From assembly GCA_003139615.1 (NCBI GenBank), contig PLJH01000140.1, positions 1 through 49,689 on the forward strand: 49,689 bases of DNA, read 5' to 3'. The position numbers and the translations under genes are program-made. Shown piece after piece: positions 27,061-35,443 of this stretch (its first letter is position 1; every line of letters starts with the position of its first letter). The stretch comes from Alphaproteobacteria bacterium. GTDB lineage: Bacteria > Pseudomonadota > Alphaproteobacteria > Micropepsales > Micropepsaceae. The notes under the pieces are model-generated. The model had not been told where the DNA came from, made no database searches, and saw nothing but the letters and a program-made list of their open reading frames with translations.

Positions 27061-28538
27061 GAAGCACGAACATCGCGCCGCAACTGGACAGGGACGGTCG
27101 CGCGGCGTTGGCCCGCCGCGTGCGTCCCGAGGATTGGAGCAATCCGCGTCCGCGTGAAATCTATGATCTCGTCGTGGTGGGTGCGGGCCCGGCGGGGATG
27201 GAGGCTGCGCAATATGCCAGAGGCCTGGGGCTCAGCGTTGCGCTCGTCGAGCGCAACCAGCTCGGCGGCAATTCGCTCAATGCCGGCTCCATCCCTTCCA
27301 AGACGCTGATCCATTCCGCGCGGCTTTGTGCGCAGATTCGCGACGCCGCCGAGTTTGCGGTTTCGTCGCCGGCCGAACTAAAGTTGGATTTTACGGCACT
27401 GAAAAGCCGCATGATGCGCGTCCGCGCGCGCATTGCGGAATATCACGCTGTCGATCGTTTGCAGCACGACGGCGTAGAAATATTCTTTGGTGATGCGAAA
27501 TTCAGCGGTCCCATCACACTGAGCTTGGGCACCACGTCGCTCCAGTTCAAGAAGGCCATTATCGCGACAGGGGCGCGCGCCCATCCGCCTAATTTCCCCG
27601 GGCTCGATGAAGTCGGTTATCGGACCAGCACGAACATTTTCGATATACCCGAATTACCCCAGCGGTTGGCGGTCATTGGTGGCGGTCCGCTGGGTTGCGA
27701 ACTGGCGCAGGCCTTCTGCCGACTCGGTTCTCGGGTCACGATCATCCAAAACGATCCCAAATTCCTGCCGCGCGAAGAACGCGACGCTGCCGAGCTTCTA
27801 TCCGAGTCGATGGCGCGCGATGGCGTCGACATCATGCTGAACACGACCGTCGTCGGCGCGCATGCCGAAAGCGGAACCAAATTCGTCGATGGGCAGAATT
27901 ATGACAAGAAGGTCAGTGTTCCCGCCGACGAAATTCTGCTCAGCATCGGCCGATTGCCGAATGTCGAGAATCTGGACCTCAAAAGCGCCGGCGTCGTTTG
28001 CGATGATGGAGGCGTGAAGGTGGACGAGTTCCTGCGGACGGCGAACCAGGACATCTACGCAGCGGGTGATGTCTGCATGTCGCACAAATTCACGAATGTC
28101 GCCTGGGTGTCCGCGCGCATGGCAGTTAGCAACGCCTTCGAGAACAAGCGGACGCGCCATAGCGAGATGATGATCCCCTGGTGTACCTATTGCGAGCCCG
28201 AAATCGCACATGTGGGAATGCAGGTGTGGGATGCGCATGAGAAGTCCATACCGGTAAAAACCTACACCGTGATGATGCAGGACGTAGATCGTGCCATCGC
28301 CGACGGTGAGGACGATGGGTTCGTCAAGATTCACGTCCGGGACGGCACAGACAAGATTCTCGGCGCGACGATAGTCGCAACCCGAGCGAGCGAACTGATC
28401 AACGAAATGTCCGTTGTGATGAGTACGGGCATCGGGCTGCGCGATCTGGCGCGCGTCATACACACCTATCCGGCGCAATCCGAGGCGATTCGATTGGCTG
28501 CGTTGGCCTACGAGAAAGACAATCCGGGACGAGATTGA
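27057..28538 (+). CDS. Disulfide-reductase-like flavoprotein without redox cysteines
   Basis: 493-residue flavoprotein with the fold of mercuric reductase and dihydrolipoamide dehydrogenase. The FAD motif is VVVGAGPAGMEAAQYA, the NAD(P) motif VIGGGPLGCELAQAF, and the second FAD motif DIYAAGDVC. The C-terminal dimerisation domain keeps HTYPAQSEA, the His-Glu region. The active-site segment, normally Cys-x4-Cys, reads GGNSLNAGSIPSK with Ser73 and Ser78, so the redox disulfide is missing. It cannot work as a classical disulfide or mercuric reductase, but may be an FAD-dependent dehydrogenase or electron-transfer protein. ATGA overlap with the upstream gene sets the start at 27057; SDR follows after 37 nt. 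Confidence 0.88.
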   Translation: MRSTNIAPQLDRDGRAALARRVRPEDWSNPRPREIYDLVVVGAGPAGMEAAQYARGLGLSVALVERNQLGGNSLNAGSIPSKTLIHSARLCAQIRDAAEFAVSSPAELKLDFTALKSRMMRVRARIAEYHAVDRLQHDGVEIFFGDAKFSGPITLSLGTTSLQFKKAIIATGARAHPPNFPGLDEVGYRTSTNIFDIPELPQRLAVIGGGPLGCELAQAFCRLGSRVTIIQNDPKFLPREERDAAELLSESMARDGVDIMLNTTVVGAHAESGTKFVDGQNYDKKVSVPADEILLSIGRLPNVENLDLKSAGVVCDDGGVKVDEFLRTANQDIYAAGDVCMSHKFTNVAWVSARMAVSNAFENKRTRHSEMMIPWCTYCEPEIAHVGMQVWDAHEKSIPVKTYTVMMQDVDRAIADGEDDGFVKIHVRDGTDKILGATIVATRASELINEMSVVMSTGIGLRDLARVIHTYPAQSEAIRLAALAYEKDNPGRD

Positions 28539-28575
28539 AACAATGGCGGCAGCGGTTAATTGAAAGGCTAAACAC

Positions 28576-29421
28576 ATGTCGGACGAAACTACGGAACGCG
28601 GCGCACCAAAGCGACCAGTCCACAGAGTTCTAGTTGGCCAGAAGGCAGTCGTTACGGGCGCGAATTCCGGCATCGGCCGCGGCGTTGCCGTCGCCCTGGG
28701 ACAGGCCGGCGCGGATGTGGTGGTGAACTATGTCGATGGCGATGACGCGGCGGACGCTGTCGTTGCCGAAATCGAGGAAGCCGGCGCCAGGGCTTTCAAA
28801 TTCAAAGCCGACGTTTCGAAAGAAGACGACGTGGCCGCGATGTTCGCGCAAGCCGTCAAACAATTCGGAACCGTCGATATTCTCATTGCCAATGCGGGGC
28901 TTCAGCGCGACGCCGCCTTTCACGAGATGACTCTCGACGAGTGGAACAAGGTTCTAGGTGTCAACCTGACGGGACAGTTCCTCTGCGCCCGCGCGGCTGT
29001 GCGCGAATTCCTGCGCCGCGGCCCCGTTCCATCCGTATCGAGCGCTACCGGCAAGATCATTCACATGAGCTCGGTGCATCAGGAAATACCCTGGGCCGGC
29101 CACGCCAACTACGCCACCTCCAAGGGCGGCATAAAAATGCTTATGGAAAGCCTGGCGCAGGAGGTTGCACCCCATGGTATCCGCGTGAACGGCATCGCGC
29201 CCGGCGCCATTCGCACGCCCATCAATACGGCGGCATGGAAGACGAAGCAGGCCTATGAATCGCTGATGACGCTGGTACCTTATGGGCGTATTGGCGAGCC
29301 GGAAGACATAGCGCGCGCGGCCGTCTGGCTCGCCTCGGACGATTCTGATTATGTCGTCGGCACCACCTTGTTCGTCGATGGCGGCATGACGCTGTTTCCC
29401 GGCTTCGCGACGAACGGTTGA
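28576..29421 (+). CDS. SDR oxidoreductase, glucose 1-dehydrogenase-like
   Basis: 281-residue classical short-chain dehydrogenase. TGANSGIGRG at 28-37 binds the nucleotide, NAG occurs near 106-108, and the catalytic triad is Ser165/166, Tyr179 and Lys183 in HANYATSKGG. PGAIRTPIN follows in the substrate loop and a conserved VDGGMTLFPGF closes the protein. The sequence most resembles glucose 1-dehydrogenase-like SDRs; NYVDG after the second strand suggests NAD(P) binding. AAAGG eight bases upstream supports the ATG. In context it could oxidise or reduce the sugar released by the glycosidases. Shares one base with the GMC gene. Confidence 0.88.
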   Translation: MSDETTERGAPKRPVHRVLVGQKAVVTGANSGIGRGVAVALGQAGADVVVNYVDGDDAADAVVAEIEEAGARAFKFKADVSKEDDVAAMFAQAVKQFGTVDILIANAGLQRDAAFHEMTLDEWNKVLGVNLTGQFLCARAAVREFLRRGPVPSVSSATGKIIHMSSVHQEIPWAGHANYATSKGGIKMLMESLAQEVAPHGIRVNGIAPGAIRTPINTAAWKTKQAYESLMTLVPYGRIGEPEDIARAAVWLASDDSDYVVGTTLFVDGGMTLFPGFATNG

Positions 29422-30995
29422 TGCCGATGCCGGACGGCCATTACGACATGATCGTGATCGGCAGCGGGCCGGGCGGCGCTTCGTTAGCATATCGCCTGGC
29501 GCCGACGGGAAAGCGGATATTGCTGATCGAACGCGGTGACTACCTGCCGCGCTCGCCGGCAAACTGGGACTCGCAAACCGTGTTTGTCGACGGCGCCTAT
29601 CAGGCGAAGGAGACCTGGTATGGCAAAAACGGCGAGAGCTTTCATCCCGGCCTCCACTATTACGTGGGCGGGAATTCCAAGGTTTATGGCGCAGCTCTTT
29701 TTCGCCTTCGTGAGCGTGATTTTGATGAGGTGTGCCACGCGGATGGCGTGTCGCCCGCATGGCCCCTGAAATACGACACGTTCGAGCCTTATTATGCGAT
29801 GGCCGAAAAACTGTTTCATGTCCACGGCCAGCGGGGCGAAGACCCTAACGAGCCACCGTCCAGCGGGCCGTTCCCCTATCCGCCGGTTTCGCACGAGTCG
29901 CGCATTCAGGCGTTGAATGACAATCTGAGGCAGAACGGTTTGCATCCGTTCCATCTGCCTCTCGGCATTCTTCTTGACGAGAAGGAGGGCAAGGTCACCT
30001 CCACGAGTGTCTGTATCCGTTGCGATGCGTTCGACGGCTTTCCCTGCCTTTTGAACGGCAAGGCAGACGCGCAAGTGATGTGCGTCGATCCGGCGTTGAA
30101 GGCAAATCCCAATCTCACGCTGCTGACCGGCGCGTATGTGTCGAAATTGCAAACCGATGCAAGCGGGCGACAGATCACCGCGGTTCACGTCACGCGATCC
30201 GGCGAAGAGGAAACGTATTCCGCGGATGTTATTGTTGTCGCCTGCGGCGCGCTGTCGTCGGCGCTGTTGCTTCTGAGGTCGGCCAACGAAAAGCATCCGA
30301 ATGGTTTGGCCAACGGTTCGGGACAAGTGGGCCGCAACTATATGCGACACAACCAGTCCATTCTCATGGCACTGATGCGCGAGCCCAACGAAACCGTATT
30401 CCAGAAGACACTGGCCGTCAGCGACTACTATTTTGGCGCCGATGACTGGGATTTTCCCCTTGGCCTGATCCAGATGTGCGCGACCTCGCATGCCGCGCAA
30501 ATTCGCGGCGAGGCACTGCCGGAATGGCTTGAATGGCTGCCGAAGATGCCGTTTGAGGAAATGGCGCGCCATTCGATGGATTTCTGGCTTTCCAGCGAGG
30601 ATTTGCCGCGTGCCGGGAACCGGATTTTCTACGATGGTGACCGGGTGGTGCTGGATGTCACCGAAGGTAATATGGAGGCGCATCATCGCCTCAAGAAGAA
30701 ATTAGAGACGATATTGGGCGCTGCCGGCGCCCATTCTGTTCTGCTGGAACGCAGCCTTTATCTCGGCAAAGGCATTCCCATCGGCGGGACGGCGCATCAG
30801 GCGGGCACGGCACGGTTCGGAATTGACCCGGACACTTCGGTTCTCGATCTGGACTGCAAGGCGCACGAACTCGACAATCTCTACATCGCCGACGCGAGTT
30901 TCTTTCCCTCCATCGGCGCGGTGAATCCGACGCTAACGATTATCGCGAATGCTTTGCGTGTCGCGGACGGAATTGCGGCGAAACATGGTTGGTAA
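29421..30995 (+). CDS. GMC family oxidoreductase
   Basis: 524-residue glucose-methanol-choline oxidoreductase, an FAD enzyme that oxidises alcohol or sugar hydroxyls. IVIGSGPGGASLAYRLAP is the dinucleotide site, HYYVGGNSKVYGAALFR the FAD attachment region, and GGTAHQAGTARFG followed by VNPTLTIIANALRVADGI is the conserved C-terminal end with the active-site His region. A cysteine-rich CIRCDAFDGFPC with a further Cys twelve residues on (near 194-217) is also present in related sugar dehydrogenases and may bind metal or an Fe-S cluster; this is inference. No signal peptide. The ATG at 29421 overlaps the SDR stop by one base; it ends 11 nt inside the NDH-2 gene. Confidence 0.87.
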   Translation: MPMPDGHYDMIVIGSGPGGASLAYRLAPTGKRILLIERGDYLPRSPANWDSQTVFVDGAYQAKETWYGKNGESFHPGLHYYVGGNSKVYGAALFRLRERDFDEVCHADGVSPAWPLKYDTFEPYYAMAEKLFHVHGQRGEDPNEPPSSGPFPYPPVSHESRIQALNDNLRQNGLHPFHLPLGILLDEKEGKVTSTSVCIRCDAFDGFPCLLNGKADAQVMCVDPALKANPNLTLLTGAYVSKLQTDASGRQITAVHVTRSGEEETYSADVIVVACGALSSALLLLRSANEKHPNGLANGSGQVGRNYMRHNQSILMALMREPNETVFQKTLAVSDYYFGADDWDFPLGLIQMCATSHAAQIRGEALPEWLEWLPKMPFEEMARHSMDFWLSSEDLPRAGNRIFYDGDRVVLDVTEGNMEAHHRLKKKLETILGAAGAHSVLLERSLYLGKGIPIGGTAHQAGTARFGIDPDTSVLDLDCKAHELDNLYIADASFFPSIGAVNPTLTIIANALRVADGIAAKHGW

Positions 30996-32277
30996 CGCCC
31001 AAAGCGAATCCCGGAAATGCGTCGTCGTAATCGGCGCCGGCTTTGCCGGTATCGAGGTGGCGCGTGGCCTTGGCGGATCGCGGGCCGATGTCACATTGAT
31101 CGATAGGCAGAACTATCATCTGTTTCAACCGCTGCTCTATCAGGTGGCGACCGCTGCACTATCGCCCGCCAATATAGCCGAGCCAGTGCGGCGCCTCGTG
31201 CGGCACTATCCGAATGTCAGCGTCATGCTCGGCGAAGTAACGAAGATTTCCGCGATGGAAAAGCGCATAACTTTGGCCGATGGCATGTCGGTACCGTATG
31301 ACATCCTTGTGATCGCCGGCGGCGCGACACACGCCTATTTCGGGCATGACGCGTGGGCGAAGTTTGCGCCGGGCCTGAAGACCATCGACGACGCGCGCGA
31401 TATCCGCTCGCGCCTGCTGCTATCGTTCGAACGCGCGGATATGAGCGACGATCCGGCGGCGAAAAAGCGGCTGATGACCTTCGTGGTTATCGGCGGCGGT
31501 CCCAGCGGTGTCGAATTGGTAGGCTCCATCGCGGAATTGGCGCGGCACACGCTGGCGAAGGATTTTCGCCACATCGATCCGGCTTCGGCAACCGTCATGC
31601 TGCTGGAGGCCGCACCAAACCTTCTGTCCACCTTCCCGCCAGGCCTCGCACGCTATACGGAACTCAAGCTGAAGGCGTTGGGCGTGACGGTTCGCAAAAA
31701 CTGCGCTGTCGAAAATATCACAGCGGATTTCGTTGAAGCCGGCGGCGAAAAAATCCCGACTGCGCTGGCCATCTGGGCCGCCGGGGTGAAAGCCTCTCCG
31801 TTGGGAAAAATTCTTGGCGCCGCCGTGGATAAGTCCGGGCGTATAAAGGCCAATCGCGATCTTTCGGTTTCCGGATACGAAAATGTCTATGCGCTCGGCG
31901 ATGTGGCGCAAGTGAAAGGCGAGGATGGCAAGCCTCTGCCCGGCCTGGCGCAGGTCGCAAAACAGCAGGGTCAGTATCTGGGGCGCGCTTTGGCAAGGAA
32001 GATAGCGACAGGTGCAAGCGCTTCTGATTTCAAATTCCGTGACCGCGGGAATGTCGCGGTTATCGGGCGCCACGCCGCAGTTGCCGATTTCTCATGGGCG
32101 AAACTCAAGGGTACGCCCGCCTGGATGCTTTGGGCAGTCGTCCACATTTACCTGTTGGCGGGTCTGCAGCACAGGCTGCTTGTATCCGTTCAGTGGCTCT
32201 GGCGTTACGTCAGTTACGATCGCGGCGCGCGCCTGATCGTCAGGTCAACGGACGGTGGCGGAGACGGGCGATGCTGA
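30985..32277 (+). CDS. Type II NADH:quinone oxidoreductase (NDH-2)-like
   Basis: 430-residue flavoprotein. VVVIGAGFAGIEVARGL begins the FAD fold, NYHLFQPLLYQVATAALSP is a strong NDH-2 signature, VVIGGGPSGVELVGSIAEL is the NADH site, and NVYALGDVAQV the second FAD site. The C terminus AWMLWAVVHIYLLAGLQHRL forms the amphipathic membrane anchor typical of NDH-2. It would pass electrons from NADH to quinone without pumping protons, giving the bo3 oxidase a direct fuel supply. Starts at the ATG at 30985, 11 nt inside the GMC gene, and overlaps DoxX by 7 nt. Confidence 0.9.
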   Translation: MVGNAQSESRKCVVVIGAGFAGIEVARGLGGSRADVTLIDRQNYHLFQPLLYQVATAALSPANIAEPVRRLVRHYPNVSVMLGEVTKISAMEKRITLADGMSVPYDILVIAGGATHAYFGHDAWAKFAPGLKTIDDARDIRSRLLLSFERADMSDDPAAKKRLMTFVVIGGGPSGVELVGSIAELARHTLAKDFRHIDPASATVMLLEAAPNLLSTFPPGLARYTELKLKALGVTVRKNCAVENITADFVEAGGEKIPTALAIWAAGVKASPLGKILGAAVDKSGRIKANRDLSVSGYENVYALGDVAQVKGEDGKPLPGLAQVAKQQGQYLGRALARKIATGASASDFKFRDRGNVAVIGRHAAVADFSWAKLKGTPAWMLWAVVHIYLLAGLQHRLLVSVQWLWRYVSYDRGARLIVRSTDGGGDGRC

Positions 32278-32747
32278 GCGCGCTTGTCGCATTCGGTGTG
32301 CGCTGCCTGCTCGTCGGTCTTTTCCTCCCGTTCAGCGCACTCGACAAAATCCTCAATTTCAAACAGGCGGTTGCTCAGGCGTCGCAGACCGTTTCGAACC
32401 GCGTTGTGGCGAAGGCCCTGATCGCTTGCGGCTTTGGGGTTGAAGTTGTGATGTCGGCGGCGATCCTGACCGGCATTGCGGATCGTCTCGCCGCGTTCAT
32501 CCTTGCAGGATACTGCATCTTTACCGCCCTATTGTGGAAGCAATTCTGGAAAGAACCGAACTTTCGCCTGAAGGGACCGAGCGCTGGCCGCGATGTGTTC
32601 TGGGATTTTATGAAAAACGTCGCACTGGCAGGTGGGTTTCTGACACTTGCCTTTGGTTCCGACGCCACTGGCGTGCAGCGATTCGTTTTCCACCCCCTGC
32701 AATCGTCTCGTCCTTATGTAGTTTCGGAGACGGTCCATGAGCGATAA
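32271..32747 (+). CDS. DoxX family membrane protein
   Basis: 158-residue protein with four hydrophobic helices, in the DoxX layout: LVGLFLPFSALDKILNF at the start, a middle pair (GFGVEVVMSAAILTGIADRL and LAAFILAGYCIFTALLW) and FMKNVALAGGFLTLAF at the end. DoxX-type proteins are often linked to quinone-coupled respiration or redox stress. Here it overlaps NDH-2 by 7 nt and cupin-like by 11 nt, so it is likely to be a membrane partner of this redox unit. Function not established. Confidence 0.82.
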   Translation: MLSALVAFGVRCLLVGLFLPFSALDKILNFKQAVAQASQTVSNRVVAKALIACGFGVEVVMSAAILTGIADRLAAFILAGYCIFTALLWKQFWKEPNFRLKGPSAGRDVFWDFMKNVALAGGFLTLAFGSDATGVQRFVFHPLQSSRPYVVSETVHER

Positions 32748-33180
32748 ACCAACGGTTTCCTATTGGCATCTTTGGACCGACGCCGACGGCATAAGCCGGC
32801 TGACGCGCTGCGCGATGGACCGGTTTGTCCTGAAATCGATGAATCCCCCTGCCGATCCGCAATGGCAAGGCGAAAAGACAACCGGTGCGATGACGACGAT
32901 GGTCACGGTGCAGCCTGTTGGCTGGATAGGGGAGTGGCATGAGAATCCGAGGCCGCAATGGATCATTCCGCTCTCAGGGCGGTGGTTTGTTGAATCGATG
33001 GATGGCACCCGCGAGGAAATGGGACCGGGAGAACTCTCGTTCGGCGGGGATCAGAATTGCCGCGAGTCCGGCGGCAAGCTGGGCCATCGCTCCGGAACCG
33101 TCGGTGATGTGCCGGCGGTGCTGATGGTGGTTCAATTCGACAATGCGCCGGCGCCGTTCGCGCCTTGCGAATTCCGGTGA
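32737..33180 (+). CDS. Cupin-like domain protein
   Basis: 147-residue cytoplasmic protein resembling a cupin. PRPQWIIPLSGRWFVESMDGTREEMGPGELSFGGD fits a beta-barrel with the PG turn between strands, and GHRSGTVGDVPAVLMVVQF follows. Only some of the usual histidine ligands are evident (His69 region and GHRSG), so metal binding is uncertain. GGAG seven bases before the ATG. The gene overlaps DoxX by 11 nt and ends six bases before the lactonase start. It may isomerise or bind a sugar-acid intermediate; this is inference from context. Confidence 0.65.
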   Translation: MSDKPTVSYWHLWTDADGISRLTRCAMDRFVLKSMNPPADPQWQGEKTTGAMTTMVTVQPVGWIGEWHENPRPQWIIPLSGRWFVESMDGTREEMGPGELSFGGDQNCRESGGKLGHRSGTVGDVPAVLMVVQFDNAPAPFAPCEFR

Positions 33181-33185
33181 CCGCT

Positions 33186-34088
33186 ATGAAAGGCATCGAA
33201 GTGCATGATCCGCGCTTTGCGCACTACGTCCTCGACAATGCGCCCCTGGAAGAACTTGCCACCGGCTTTCGTTGGATCGAAGGGTTGGCGTGGATGGGAG
33301 ATGCGGATTGCCTGCTTTTCCAGGATCTGCCGCGCGACCGCACGATGCGCTGGATCGAAGGCGCAGGCGTCTCAATTTATCGCACGCCATCCGGTTATGC
33401 GAACGGCCAGACTCGCGACCGGCAGGGTAGGTTGATTTCCTGTTCGCACCGCGAACGCTGCCTGTTCCGCACCGAACTCGACGGGACTGTGACGCGGCTC
33501 GTCGATCGGCACGGCGGAAAGCGCCTCAACGCGCCCAACGATGTAACGGTCAAGTCGGACGGCACGATCTGGTTCACAGATCCGCTCTACGGGATCCAGA
33601 ACGACTATGAGGGAGGCCGCCAGGTTTCGGAACAGCAACCGGCGCTTTATCGCTTCGATCCCGGAACCGGCGATATCGCTGCTGCGGCCAGCGATTTCGA
33701 CGGCCCCAACGGTCTGGCGTTTTCACCGGACGAAAGCCTGCTCTATGTCTCGGAGACCGGCGATCAGACAACGGATTGTCCCAAGCAATTTATTCGTGTG
33801 TTCGATGTCGGGCCGAACGGTTCCCTGAGCGGCGGAGACATCTTCAACAAGATCGAGCCCGGCTATGCCGATGGGCTGTGCGTCGACGAAGACGGCAATC
33901 TCTGGTCCAGCGCTGCGGATGGCGTGCATTGCATCGACCCGGACGGAAAGCTGCTGGGAAAGATCATCGTTCCTTATCGGGTGTCCAACCTCACCTTCGG
34001 AGGTCCATTTCGGAACAGGCTCTTCATCGGCGGTTCACACACGCTCTATGCTATTTTTCTCAATCGGCGCGGAACCCGGTGGCCGTGA
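33186..34088 (+). CDS. SMP-30/gluconolactonase family protein
   Basis: 300-residue six-bladed beta-propeller lactonase, which opens sugar-acid lactones with a divalent metal. The metal ligands are expected in FRWIEGLAW (Glu), LNAPNDVTV (Asn), DGPNGLAFSPD (Asn) and GYADGLCVDEDGNLW (Asp), all present. WFTDPLYGIQND is another family signature. In this operon it would hydrolyse the lactone made by the SDR or GMC dehydrogenase. I use the ATG at 33186; an upstream in-frame start at 33165 lies inside the cupin gene. Shares a GTGA overlap with the VOC gene. Confidence 0.9.
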   Translation: MKGIEVHDPRFAHYVLDNAPLEELATGFRWIEGLAWMGDADCLLFQDLPRDRTMRWIEGAGVSIYRTPSGYANGQTRDRQGRLISCSHRERCLFRTELDGTVTRLVDRHGGKRLNAPNDVTVKSDGTIWFTDPLYGIQNDYEGGRQVSEQQPALYRFDPGTGDIAAAASDFDGPNGLAFSPDESLLYVSETGDQTTDCPKQFIRVFDVGPNGSLSGGDIFNKIEPGYADGLCVDEDGNLWSSAADGVHCIDPDGKLLGKIIVPYRVSNLTFGGPFRNRLFIGGSHTLYAIFLNRRGTRWP

Positions 34089-34930
34089 GCACCGGGCCAG
34101 CCGTTCAAGGTCTGTCGCGGTTTAGCCTCACAACTGGCGGTGCGGGCGAACTGGCGGCGTTCTACGAGAATGCCTTGGGCTGCCGCAGGATCGCGACAGA
34201 GCAAATTTCGGGCGCGGCGTTCGAGGCCCTGATGGGTGTGGGGGGTGGCGCGCTCCGGATCACGCTGAACCTTGGCGAGCAGATCATTGAGCTTCTGCAG
34301 TTCGATCAGCGAGGAAACCCATACCCGGAGAACGCATCGGCGTCCGACCTGATCTTTCAACACTTCGCGATTGTCGTGAGCGATATGGCGCAGGCTTATG
34401 CGCGGCTTTGCGCGACGCCGCACTGGACACCGATATCCAATGGGGGTCCGCAAAAGCTGCCGCAATCGTCCGGGGGCGCTACGGCGTTCAAATTTCGCGA
34501 TCCAGAGGGGCATCCGCTTGAGCTTCTCGCGTTTCCCCCAAACAACATGCCGGTTTCGTGGCATACATCGCGCGCGCATCTTTGTCTGGGCATCGATCAC
34601 TCCGCGATCAGTGTTTCCAATATCGACATGAGTGCAAAGTTTTATGACAGTTTGGGATTTGAGGCGACGTCGCGATCGATGAATCGCGGACTGGCGCAAC
34701 AGAACCTCGACGGCTTGCCCGATGTCACGGTTGAGGTTGTGGCGCTTGCGATCAAGCGCGCGACACCGCATCTCGAACTTCTCTGTTACCGATCGAGCGC
34801 GCCACCACGCCAATATTCTCTCCGAAACAACGATATAGCAGCGACACGCATAGTATTGGCCGACAGCAACGCCGCACTGCGATGCCTCCTGGATCCAGAT
34901 GGTCATCACTTCGTGATGGTGCCAAGATGA
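34085..34930 (+). CDS. Tandem VOC (glyoxalase/dioxygenase fold) protein
   Basis: 281 residues, two VOC-like domains in tandem. Domain 1 (LSRFSLTTGGAGELAAFYENALG, later FQHFAIVVSD and EGHPLELLAFPP) and domain 2 (GIDHSAISVSNIDMSAKFYDS, later PDGHHFVMVP) both show the beta-alpha-beta pattern and the terminal Glu or His positions where metals bind. Such proteins may be isomerases, lyases, dioxygenases or resistance proteins, and the reaction here is open. The start is GTG at 34085, overlapping the lactonase stop by 4 nt. It is the last gene of the packed operon. Confidence 0.82.
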   Translation: MSTGPAVQGLSRFSLTTGGAGELAAFYENALGCRRIATEQISGAAFEALMGVGGGALRITLNLGEQIIELLQFDQRGNPYPENASASDLIFQHFAIVVSDMAQAYARLCATPHWTPISNGGPQKLPQSSGGATAFKFRDPEGHPLELLAFPPNNMPVSWHTSRAHLCLGIDHSAISVSNIDMSAKFYDSLGFEATSRSMNRGLAQQNLDGLPDVTVEVVALAIKRATPHLELLCYRSSAPPRQYSLRNNDIAATRIVLADSNAALRCLLDPDGHHFVMVPR

Positions 34931-35403
34931 CCTGCCAGGAGTTTCTGACTTTCGACAATGTGCAAAGGCCAAGCCAGTACCCATATGGCATACCGCAGAA
35001 TACCGGGCAAAGCTTGCGGACCCCAAATGCGCGCGAGCTAATTAGATTCAGTTCGATTCCGCGTTCATCGAGTTTTGCGAACGAGCGGCAAGATACCTTG
35101 TCAAACCAATGCGAACTTCATGCGATATTATCGGAGGTGGCCAAAACCTGCGACCACTAACTGACTGGTTCGGTTGTGCTTTCAATGCCTCGCTCGTTCG
35201 ATACCAACAAATCTACCAACGATTTCGTGCCGGGCACGCCTCAGGGGCAGATCGCCTGTCGCCAAAATGGTTCGCAGTGGAAGCACTCTGGCGAACTGCT
35301 GTCGGCTGGACGGCTGATAAACAGCCTGCTTCCCGGTCTCTAAACGCCTCTGGACGCCAGCAGCATCGCTCGAAATAAGGCGTGACCTAGGTTCCGTCAT
35401 TTT
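34931..35403. other. Intergenic gap before the toxin gene
   Basis: About 470 nt with no convincing gene. Frames of 92 and 89 codons exist on the plus strand, but their translations lack structure, recognisable motif or ribosome-binding site. Only a few bases of resemblance to the tRNA-Thr end occur (CGGAGGTG near 35140). I see no terminator hairpin of note. Confidence 0.5.
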
Positions 35404-35429
35404 GTTCTTGTTTTATTCTTGATTTGTTC
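35404..35429. promoter_or_regulatory. Overlapping LexA-like boxes upstream of the toxin gene
   Basis: Three tetramers lie in direct repeat with exactly seven bases between them: GTTC (35404), ATTC (35415), GTTC (35426). Alphaproteobacterial LexA binds GTTC-N7-GTTC, so this is two overlapping near-consensus boxes. The T-rich spacers also match the usual flavour of such sites. The array ends nine bases before the first possible start codon, where it would cover the promoter core. SOS control is therefore likely, by inference. Confidence 0.6.
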
Positions 35430-35443
35430 TTTCTAGCGTGTCA

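Noticed and set aside
35130..35150. Short CGGAGGTG match to the tRNA-Thr end, as possible attachment repeat
   Set aside because: Only eight bases match, which is expected by chance in this length.
34882..35378. Two plus-strand frames (92 and 89 codons) before the toxin
   Set aside because: No ribosome-binding site, unusual composition and no motif; better seen as non-coding.
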